This document shows, piece by piece, positions 1-5,202 of a stretch of 6,943 nucleotides of DNA (the stretch's first letter is position 1; each line of letters starts with the position of its first letter). The translations under genes and the position numbers were made by a program. The DNA is from Bauldia sp. (GTDB lineage: Bacteria; Pseudomonadota; Alphaproteobacteria; Rhizobiales; Kaistiaceae), in assembly GCA_020442095.1 (NCBI GenBank), contig JAGRKY010000090.1:1-6943 (forward strand), given 5' to 3'. Under the pieces are notes generated by a model. The model did not search any database and was not told where the DNA came from. It saw only the letters and a program-made list of their open reading frames with translations.

Positions 1-469
1 CGAGATCGTGGCCGATCGGCTTCTCGATGATGACGCGGGTCTCGGGCGTCACCAGCCCCTCCTTGCCGAGGCGCTGGCAGATCGTGCCGAACAGCTCCGG
101 CCCGACGGCGAGATAGAAGGCACGGACACGGTCCTGGCCCTCCGCGAGCACCTCGCCGAGCCTGTCCCAGCCGGTGTCGCCCTTGGCATCGACCTGCACG
201 AAATGCAGACGCTGCAGGAAGCTGCCGACCGCTTCCGGATCCCGCTCGTCCACCGGAACGTGCTGCTCCAGCGCCTCGCGGGTCGCGTCGCGGTATTCGT
301 CGTCGCTCATCCCCCGGCGGGAGACGCCGATGATGCGTCCGGTCGCCGGAATCTGGCCGTCGCTGTAGCGCTGGAACAGCGCCGGCAGGAGCTTCCGATA
401 GGCCAGGTCGCCGGACCCGCCGAATACGACAAGGTCGAAGGGTTCCACGGCAATGATGCGGCTGGTCAT
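1..469 (-). CDS. zwf: Glucose-6-phosphate 1-dehydrogenase, N-terminal part (runs off left edge)
   Basis: Cytoplasmic enzyme that oxidises glucose-6-phosphate to 6-phosphogluconolactone with NAD(P)+, feeding the Entner-Doudoroff and pentose phosphate pathways. The reverse strand reads without a stop from ATG at 469-467 to the window edge (156 codons; the full family is about 490 residues). Residues 17-31 form the Rossmann dinucleotide-binding signature (GGSGDLAYRKLLPAL, family GxSGDLAxRKLxPAL). FYLAVGPELF is the usual strand/loop, and the last residues EKPIGHDL match the conserved EKPxGxDL segment whose Lys contacts substrate. The start is supported by GAGGGG (488-483), 13 nt upstream, and by the family N-terminus. 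In many alphaproteobacteria zwf heads a zwf-pgl-edd operon; those genes would lie left of the window. It is transcribed divergently from the secreted-protein gene. Confidence 0.95.
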   Translation of the reverse strand, partial: MTSRIIAVEPFDLVVFGGSGDLAYRKLLPALFQRYSDGQIPATGRIIGVSRRGMSDDEYRDATREALEQHVPVDERDPEAVGSFLQRLHFVQVDAKGDTGWDRLGEVLAEGQDRVRAFYLAVGPELFGTICQRLGKEGLVTPETRVIIEKPIGHDL

Positions 470-716
470 GGTCGAGATCGCTCCCCTCTGGCTTTCCGCG
501 GTTGCGGTCTACACCCGTCCGGCCGATTTTGGCAGGGGGCGAGGCGCTAAAAAACAAGGCAGATGTGCAATGCAAGAATGCAACCAATGGCGGCAGGTTG
601 ATTCGTCGCCGTTCAGGCGGCATTCAGGTCCGCGCCACGAAGCTGCCGCCTTGAATTGCCAGCCTGCCGCCATCCCCGCGCGCCTTGCGGACCGGCAAGC
701 CAGACAAAACGGACTG
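470..716. promoter_or_regulatory. Divergent intergenic region between zwf and the secreted-protein gene
   Basis: This 247-bp stretch must hold the promoters of both flanking genes. It is locally less GC-rich around 545-590 (an A-run at 549-554). There are three copies of TGCAA at 566-570, 571-575 and 579-583, and two copies of TTCAGG near 611-630. I see no convincing -35/-10 pair on either strand: TTGGCA at 529-534 has no matching -10 at 16-18 nt. No HexR-like zwf operator is obvious. An open frame continues upstream from the secreted-protein gene to 453, but that extension lacks a signal peptide and overlaps the zwf start, so I treat it as non-coding. Confidence 0.5.
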
Positions 717-2258
717 ATGATGGGCCACCGCCAGATATTCCTCGCAACCCTTGCCGTCTTCGCTGCTATCGGAGCCGCCGGACCGGCATTCGCCGACAGC
801 CGGATCTTCACCGCCCGCACTGACCAGGATGGCGTGACGATCGACAAGGCCTCCCGCAACGGACAGGTGCTGGCAATCGTCGGGCACGGCGATGGCACCA
901 CCCTCTTCCGCATCGACAGCCCGAGCACGCCGGTCGGCTGCGCCAACCGGATCGAGTTCGTGGCGTCGACCGGCGAGCATGTCGACCTCGTCTCCGATAT
1001 GTGCGCCCTCAACTGGGACGTCACGGTGAAGGTCAAGGCGCCGGACGTTGCCGCCGCGCCAGCCGTTCCGGCCGAACCGACACAGCCCGCCACGCCGGCA
1101 ACCCCGGCCGAACCCGAGGCTCCGGCTGCCAGGGTCATCCCCGAGGTGCCTGCCATTCCGGCGGTGCCGGCCGTCCCCGGCAGCGATACGGAGGTCGCGG
1201 CACCGGCGGCGGGCGAACCGGGCGCAGACACCGATAAGGCTTTCACGCAGGTCGTTTCTGTTTCGACCGACCATCCGACCGCGACAATCCTCGCCGTGCG
1301 GCTGGACGGCAAGCCGGTCAACATCATCGGCCGCAAGGACGGTGCCGTGCAGTTCGAGGTCGAGGAGGGCGAGGAAGGCATCGTCTGCGACCGTGACGTC
1401 GAACTGACGCTCTCGAACGGATCGCTGGTCAGCCAGAAGTCGAATATCTGCCTCAACGACTGGTCGGTGATGGTCTCGGTCGAGACCGAGGGCGAGGACA
1501 TCCCGGCCACGACCCCGGCACCGCCGGTCGCGACGGCGCCCGAGCCGCCGGCCGCCGAGGCGCCGGGCGAGAAAATGATCTGGATCTTCTCGACCTTCGA
1601 AAAGGGAGCGTCGCTCGGCCATGGCATCCCCGAGACCGACGCCAGCAACTTCGGCGCGGCCTGCGTACCGAAATCCGGGAAGGTCCTCGTCACGCTGCTC
1701 GACACCAGCGTCCCCGGCCTCTCGCCCAACAGCGCGATCCCGATCAGCTTTTCGAGCCCCGGCTTCAACCGGACCTATACCGGCCTCGGCTCACCGGTCG
1801 ACAACGTCGTCGGCACCTCGTTGCCCCAGGTCGAGATCCCCCTCACCGACGAGCTGTGGTCGGCGATCGTCCGCGAGAAATCGCTGCGGGTGACGGCGGG
1901 CCCCTCGAGCTTCCAGCTTTCGCTCGACGGCAGCGCCGGTCCGGCGCGGGAATTCCTCGCCGCCTGCGCGGGCACGCCGATCGCCAAGCCGGCACCGGCC
2001 GAGCCGGCGCCGAGCGGCGGCGGCATCGTCGCCCGCTATTCCTGCGCCAGCGGGACGAAGATCACCGTGCGATTCAACGGCGCCAACCAGACCGCGATCC
2101 TGACCGAGACCGGCGCCCCGCCGGTGACGCTCCATTGGGATCCCGGCGCCAACTTTCCACGCTATGTCGCCGGGCCGGCGCGTCTGGTGCTGCGCGACGA
2201 CAGCGAGGTACGCTGGAGCCGATTCGGCGGGCCGGCGGTGGGCTGCCGGCAACGCTGA
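717..2258 (+). CDS. Exported multidomain protein: two Cys-paired repeats plus C-terminal MliC-like domain
   Basis: Predicted 513-residue periplasmic or surface protein; function not established. Residues 1-26 form a Sec signal peptide (basic start, hydrophobic core, AFA cleavage site). Residues about 29-107 and 176-256 are two copies of one domain: each has Cys-x20-Cys (C75/C96, C224/C245) followed by x3-Trp and an alternating V-x-V strand. They are joined by a Pro/Ala/Glu linker (about 108-172). A second linker (about 260-284) leads to a third domain (286-417) with a LGHGIPETD motif and C316/C417. After another Pro-rich linker, residues 437-513 resemble MliC, the inhibitor of C-type lysozyme: a YxCxxG start, an RY near the middle and a terminal Cys (C443/C510). 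The Ser of the usual SGxRY motif appears absent (P476), so lysozyme inhibition is doubtful. The start at 717 (or ATG 720) is chosen for the signal peptide; the ribosome site is weak (GGA at 711-713). The YciI gene follows after 21 bp. Confidence 0.8.
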   Translation: MMGHRQIFLATLAVFAAIGAAGPAFADSRIFTARTDQDGVTIDKASRNGQVLAIVGHGDGTTLFRIDSPSTPVGCANRIEFVASTGEHVDLVSDMCALNWDVTVKVKAPDVAAAPAVPAEPTQPATPATPAEPEAPAARVIPEVPAIPAVPAVPGSDTEVAAPAAGEPGADTDKAFTQVVSVSTDHPTATILAVRLDGKPVNIIGRKDGAVQFEVEEGEEGIVCDRDVELTLSNGSLVSQKSNICLNDWSVMVSVETEGEDIPATTPAPPVATAPEPPAAEAPGEKMIWIFSTFEKGASLGHGIPETDASNFGAACVPKSGKVLVTLLDTSVPGLSPNSAIPISFSSPGFNRTYTGLGSPVDNVVGTSLPQVEIPLTDELWSAIVREKSLRVTAGPSSFQLSLDGSAGPAREFLAACAGTPIAKPAPAEPAPSGGGIVARYSCASGTKITVRFNGANQTAILTETGAPPVTLHWDPGANFPRYVAGPARLVLRDDSEVRWSRFGGPAVGCRQR

Positions 2259-2263
2259 GATCG

Positions 2264-2271
2264 AAAGGGAG
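2264..2271 (+). promoter_or_regulatory. Ribosome-binding site deciding the YciI start
   Basis: AAAGGGAG lies 8 nt before ATG 2280. This favours that ATG over the in-frame GTG at 2271, which would overlap the site itself. The protein starting at 2280 (MFFAVFAVDKPG) also matches the normal YciI N-terminus, whose first strand begins right after the Met. Confidence 0.7.
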
Positions 2272-2279
2272 TGGGGCCG

Positions 2280-2600
2280 ATGTTCTTCGCAGTCTTCGCC
2301 GTGGACAAGCCGGGCCTGATCGAGACCCGGATGCAAAACCGTCCTGCACATCGCGCCTATGGCGACCGCTATGACCTGCCTGCCCGCAAGATCATCGGCG
2401 TGCCGCTGACCGAGGACGACGGGCAGACGATGAACGGCACACTGCTGATCCTCGAAGCATCGGACCGTGCCGCGGTCGAGGCCTATCTCGCCGGCGATCC
2501 CTATGTGAAGGCCGGGCTCTTCGAGCGGACCAGCATCGTCGCGGTCCACGAGAGCTTCTCGATGATCCGGGACCTTCTCCTCGACGACGACGAGGAGTGA
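2280..2600 (+). CDS. YciI-family (YCII-related domain) protein
   Basis: Small cytoplasmic protein of 106 residues that spans one complete YCII domain, a ferredoxin-like alpha/beta fold related to Dyp peroxidases and muconolactone isomerase. Visible family marks are the early strand FFAVFAVDK, the conserved His in RPAHRAY (about residue 25), the central strand IIGVPL followed by a DDG turn, GTLLILEA, and the DPYVKAGLFE motif whose Asp is paired with the His in the proposed active site. The C-terminus is acidic (LLLDDDEE). No substrate is known for most members, and no enzymatic role can be assigned here. It probably shares a transcript with the secreted-protein gene 21 bp upstream. Confidence 0.88.
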   Translation: MFFAVFAVDKPGLIETRMQNRPAHRAYGDRYDLPARKIIGVPLTEDDGQTMNGTLLILEASDRAAVEAYLAGDPYVKAGLFERTSIVAVHESFSMIRDLLLDDDEE

Positions 2601-2639
2601 CCGCCGGGCCACACCCGGTGCGCTGCCGTTGCGGCGGCG
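2601..2639 (+). other. Two adjacent GC-rich hairpins after the YciI gene
   Basis: CCGGG (2604-2608) pairs with CCCGG (2614-2618) over a 5-nt loop. CGCTGCCG (2621-2628) pairs with CGGCGGCG (2632-2639) with one T:G wobble and a 3-nt loop. The second is followed by AAAATA rather than a T-run, so a classical intrinsic terminator is not supported. They may slow transcription or stabilise the mRNA end before the MATE gene. Confidence 0.3.
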
Positions 2640-2686
2640 AAAATAGCCGGTAGCGCGGCGACGCCGGGCGGACTACAAGCCCGGCC

Positions 2687-4105
2687 ATGATCGACATTGC
2701 CAGGCCAGTGCCGGCCGCGCGCGGAGCGTGGGCCATGGAAGCGCGCGCGACACTTTCGCTGGCGTGGCCGATGATCATCACCCAGATGGCGCAGATGGCG
2801 CTCGGCGTGACCGACGTCGTGTTCATGGGCTGGCTCGGACCGGACGCGGTCGCCGCGGGGGCGCTTGCCGTCAATCTCAACCTCGTTTTCCTGATCTTCT
2901 GCATCGGCCTGGTGACCGCAACCGCGCCGATGATAGCCATCGAACTCGGCCGCGCCCGGCATTCGGTCCGCGACGTGCGACGCAGCGTCCGGCAGGGCTT
3001 CTGGGCGGCAGCGACAGCCTCGGTGCCGGTCTGGATCATCCTTTGGAACGGCGAGGCGATCCTCGTCGCCATCGGACAGGACCCGGCGCTGGCCGAACAG
3101 GCGGGGAGCTACCTCAGGACGCTGCAATGGGGGGGCCTGCCCTTCCTCTGCTACATCGTCCTCAGGAACTTCATCGGCGCGCTGGAAAGGCCACGCGCGG
3201 CGATGGTCGTGGCGGTCGCCGCCTTCTTCGTCAATGCCGGGCTGGTCTATTCGCTGATGTTCGGCGCGCTTGGACTGCCGAGCCTCGGCCTCTCGGGGGC
3301 CGGTATCGGGACGTCGCTGACCAATCTCTTCATGTTCCTCAGCCTGGCGGCCATCATCTCGATCGATCGGCGTTTCCGGCGCTATTCCCTGTTCGGCCGG
3401 CTATGGCGCCCCGACTGGGCGCGCTATCGCGAGATATGGCGGCTCGGCCTGCCGATCGCGCTGACGCTCACTTTCGAGGTCGGCGTCTTCAACGTCGCGG
3501 CCTTCATGATGGGTCTGGTCGGCGCCGATGCACTCGCCGCGCATGCCATCGCCATGCAGTTCCCGTCGCTGACCTTCATGGCGATGCTCGGCTTCGCGCT
3601 CGCCGCCACCGTGCGCGTCGGGCTCGCCTATGGCCGCGGCGACCACGTCGCCATCGGCCGCGCCGGCTGGACGGCCTTCGCCATGGCGATGGTGATCGCC
3701 CTGATCACCGCGATCACCATGATCTTCGCCGGGCGGCCACTGGTCGGCGTCTTTCTCGACCTCAGCGATCCCGCCAATGAGACGGTGATCGCACTCGCGG
3801 TGACGTTCCTGGCGTTCGCCGGCCTCTTCCAGTTCTTCGACGCCGGGCAGGTTTCCGCGTCCGGAATGCTCAGGGGACTGGGCGACACCAAGGTACCGAT
3901 GATCATAGCCGGAATCGGCTACTGGGGCGTCGGGATGACACTTTGCGTCCTGCTCGGATTCGTGGCCGGGTTCGGCGGCATCGGCATATGGGTCGGCCTG
4001 GTGGCCGCTCTCGGCGCGGTGGCGATACCGCTGACGATCCGCTGGATGCGGCGCGACCGCCTGGGCCTTACGACGCAGCCGGCGCCGGACGCATCACACC
4101 TTTGA
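2687..4105 (+). CDS. MATE-family multidrug efflux transporter (NorM-like)
   Basis: Inner-membrane antiporter of the multi antimicrobial extrusion family, expected to export cationic drugs or metabolites in exchange for Na+ or H+. The 472 residues show about twelve hydrophobic segments in two similar halves. Helix 1 carries the family motif GVTDVVFMGWLG (about 40-51), including Asp43 at the place of the conserved cation-binding Asp of NorM. The loop ATAPMIAIELGRAR after helix 2 is typical, and the SASGMLRGLGDTKVPM segment in the second half is a strong MATE signature. Start choice is uncertain. ATG 2687 has little Shine-Dalgarno sequence but gives the short N-terminal leader seen in related proteins. 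ATG 2735 (456 residues, starting MEARATLSLAWP) has GGAG 8 nt upstream. The gene is followed by a strong terminator-like hairpin. The substrate cannot be read from the sequence. Confidence 0.93.
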   Translation: MIDIARPVPAARGAWAMEARATLSLAWPMIITQMAQMALGVTDVVFMGWLGPDAVAAGALAVNLNLVFLIFCIGLVTATAPMIAIELGRARHSVRDVRRSVRQGFWAAATASVPVWIILWNGEAILVAIGQDPALAEQAGSYLRTLQWGGLPFLCYIVLRNFIGALERPRAAMVVAVAAFFVNAGLVYSLMFGALGLPSLGLSGAGIGTSLTNLFMFLSLAAIISIDRRFRRYSLFGRLWRPDWARYREIWRLGLPIALTLTFEVGVFNVAAFMMGLVGADALAAHAIAMQFPSLTFMAMLGFALAATVRVGLAYGRGDHVAIGRAGWTAFAMAMVIALITAITMIFAGRPLVGVFLDLSDPANETVIALAVTFLAFAGLFQFFDAGQVSASGMLRGLGDTKVPMIIAGIGYWGVGMTLCVLLGFVAGFGGIGIWVGLVAALGAVAIPLTIRWMRRDRLGLTTQPAPDASHL

Positions 4106-4110
4106 AACGG

Positions 4111-4141
4111 AAGGGCCGCCCGGCGATCCCGGGCGGCCCTT
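4111..4141. terminator. Perfect 13-bp hairpin between convergent genes
   Basis: AAGGGCCGCCCGG (4111-4123) and CCGGGCGGCCCTT (4129-4141) are exact reverse complements around a 5-nt loop. It starts 5 bp after the MATE stop codon. The A-rich 5' flank and TT at the 3' end give a short U-stretch on the plus strand; on the minus strand the stem is followed by CCGTTTC. The long T-run of a textbook terminator is missing, which is common in high-GC genomes. It probably ends the MATE transcript and may also stop read-through of the cytochrome transcript from the other side. Confidence 0.8.
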
Positions 4142-4157
4142 GACCATGCACCCGACA

Positions 4158-4182
4158 AGGCCGGGCGAAGCGCCCGAGGCCT
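4158..4182 (-). terminator. Second hairpin overlapping the cytochrome stop codon
   Basis: On the minus strand AGGCC, a 2-nt bulge and GGGCG fold onto CGCCC-GGCCT with a CTT loop, and the stem is followed by TTGTC. The 5' arm begins inside the TAG stop codon of the diheme cytochrome gene. Position and shape suit a terminator for that transcript, acting before the perfect hairpin at 4111-4141. Confidence 0.55.
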
Positions 4183-5086
4183 ATTTGAAGACCTGCTTCT
4201 GGAAGTCGGTGCGTTCGACCTTGTTGACGATCGGCGGGATGGTCCGGACGTAGGCAACCACCGCGTCGAGGTCTTCGGGCGTCATGTTGGCGAAGAACGG
4301 GAACGGCATCGGCGGCGACAGGTGCACGCCGTCGGGATCGATGCCCTGGGTGAGCGCCTTCTTGATGTCGTCGTCGCTCCACTTGCCGAGGCCAGTCTCG
4401 GGATCCGAGGTGATGTTCGGCGTCGCGACGACCGCGCCGGGGGCAAGCTGGATCATGAAGCCGCCCCCACCAAGGCCGTTCTTGAAATCCGGCACGCCGT
4501 TGGCGTCGGGCGTCGTGTGGCACTCGAAGCAATGCGAGAGGGCGTTCACGATATAGCCGCCGTAGGCGACCTTGTCGGACGGATCCGGCGCCGGGGCGCC
4601 CTTGGCCGGCGGCATCGCCTGCTGCGGAATCTGGTAAGTCGATTCCGGCACTTCGTTGTGGATCGGCTTGATGGTCCGGAGATAGGCGACGATGGCATGC
4701 ACATCGTCGTCCGACATGTTGTTGTAGGTCGGCACCGGCATCGGCGGGAAGATGATCTTGCCCTCCGGCGTCGTGCCTTCACGGATCGCGGTGATGATCT
4801 CCTCATCGGTCCAGGTGCCGATACCGGTCTCCGGATCCTGAGTGATGTTGGCCGAGTAGGCGTCGATGCCCTTGTCGACGATGTGGAAGCCGCCCGCAAA
4901 CTCCATCCCGGGCACGAAGGACATGTCCTCGGCCCGGGTATTGTGGCAGTTGCCGCAGGCGACCGGACCGTTCATCAGGTATTCGCCGCGCTTCAGCAGG
5001 GCATCCTGATCCTGGGCGCCGGCCTGGATGGCGGAGCCCGCAAACACCAAAATTGCAGCGGAAGTGACGCGATACACCGCTTTCAT
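4181..5086 (-). CDS. Secreted diheme cytochrome c with duplicated heme domain
   Basis: Predicted periplasmic electron carrier of 301 residues. Residues 1-24 form a Sec signal peptide (cleavage near QAGA). Two CxxCH heme c attachment sites are visible: CGNCH at 44-48 and CFECH at 186-190. The two halves (about 33-145 and 175-290) are an internal duplication: each carries NITxDPETGxGxW, then PPMPxP, xNM and AxVAYxRTI, which supply the distal Met ligand candidates. This arrangement resembles the cytochrome subunits of membrane-associated alcohol, aldehyde and gluconate dehydrogenases, but those usually hold three hemes and sit next to a dehydrogenase, which is absent here. The start at 5086 has a strong GGGGAGGA site (5098-5091) just upstream. 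The multicopper oxidase gene lies 116 bp upstream on the same strand, so electron transfer between the two products is plausible but not shown. No C-terminal membrane anchor is present. Confidence 0.93.
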   Translation of the reverse strand: MKAVYRVTSAAILVFAGSAIQAGAQDQDALLKRGEYLMNGPVACGNCHNTRAEDMSFVPGMEFAGGFHIVDKGIDAYSANITQDPETGIGTWTDEEIITAIREGTTPEGKIIFPPMPVPTYNNMSDDDVHAIVAYLRTIKPIHNEVPESTYQIPQQAMPPAKGAPAPDPSDKVAYGGYIVNALSHCFECHTTPDANGVPDFKNGLGGGGFMIQLAPGAVVATPNITSDPETGLGKWSDDDIKKALTQGIDPDGVHLSPPMPFPFFANMTPEDLDAVVAYVRTIPPIVNKVERTDFQKQVFK

Positions 5087-5202
5087 GGGTTCCTCCCCAG
5101 CGCATCAGCCTCAGTAAGGCGAATATTCCACGTTTTCGCTACCGTCGGTAGCAACCCGAAGTAGTCCGACATATCTTCGGCGGTTGCATGCAGGTTGTGG
5201 CA
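5087..5202 (-). promoter_or_regulatory. Gap between multicopper oxidase and cytochrome genes, possible promoter/operator
   Basis: This 116-bp gap holds the strong ribosome site of the cytochrome gene (5091-5098). A perfect dyad, GCTACC-GTC-GGTAGC, lies at 5138-5152, and a GAATATTC palindrome at 5121-5128. Reading the minus strand, TTGCTA (5154-5149) and GAATAT (5128-5123) could be -35 and -10 elements with a 20-nt spacer, and the dyad overlaps the -35. The long spacer is unusual for a sigma-70 promoter. The dyad could instead be a weak terminator for the oxidase transcript, since it is followed by GAAAACG and no T-run. Both readings are tentative. Confidence 0.35.

Noticed and set aside
8..550. 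Plus-strand open frame of 180 residues opposite zwf
   Set aside because: Antisense to the conserved G6PD nucleotide-binding and EKP motifs, with no family resemblance of its own.
453..716. Upstream extension of the secreted protein to an ATG at 453 or 570
   Set aside because: It would bury the signal peptide inside the protein and, for 453, overlap the zwf start. The composition of the extension is unlike the rest of the protein.
1040..1240. DNA repeats in the Pro/Ala/Glu linker as a possible tandem repeat element
   Set aside because: CCGGCCGAACC recurs, but without a regular period. The pattern follows from coding repeated Pro-Ala-Glu in a high-GC genome.
509..1768. Long open frame on the minus strand (419 residues) opposite the secreted-protein gene
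   Set aside because: It lies antisense to a gene with a signal peptide, paired cysteines and domain repeats. Its product is low-complexity Ala/Gly/Ser/Thr typical of antisense reading of high-GC DNA. The 624-1622 minus frame is the same kind of shadow.
1791..2612. Minus-strand open frame of 273 residues across the secreted-protein and YciI genes
   Set aside because: It spans two genes that have clear family or export signals on the plus strand, has no recognisable domain and is Arg/Ala/Gly-rich like other antisense shadows.
2728..3780. Plus-strand open frame of 350 residues inside the MATE gene
   Set aside because: Out-of-frame reading with Arg/His/Gly-rich composition and no hydrophobic segments. 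The MATE frame explains the region fully.
4322..5164. Plus-strand open frame of 280 residues opposite the cytochrome
   Set aside because: Antisense to both CxxCH heme motifs and the signal peptide; composition is Asp/Arg/Gly/Val-rich with no known domain.
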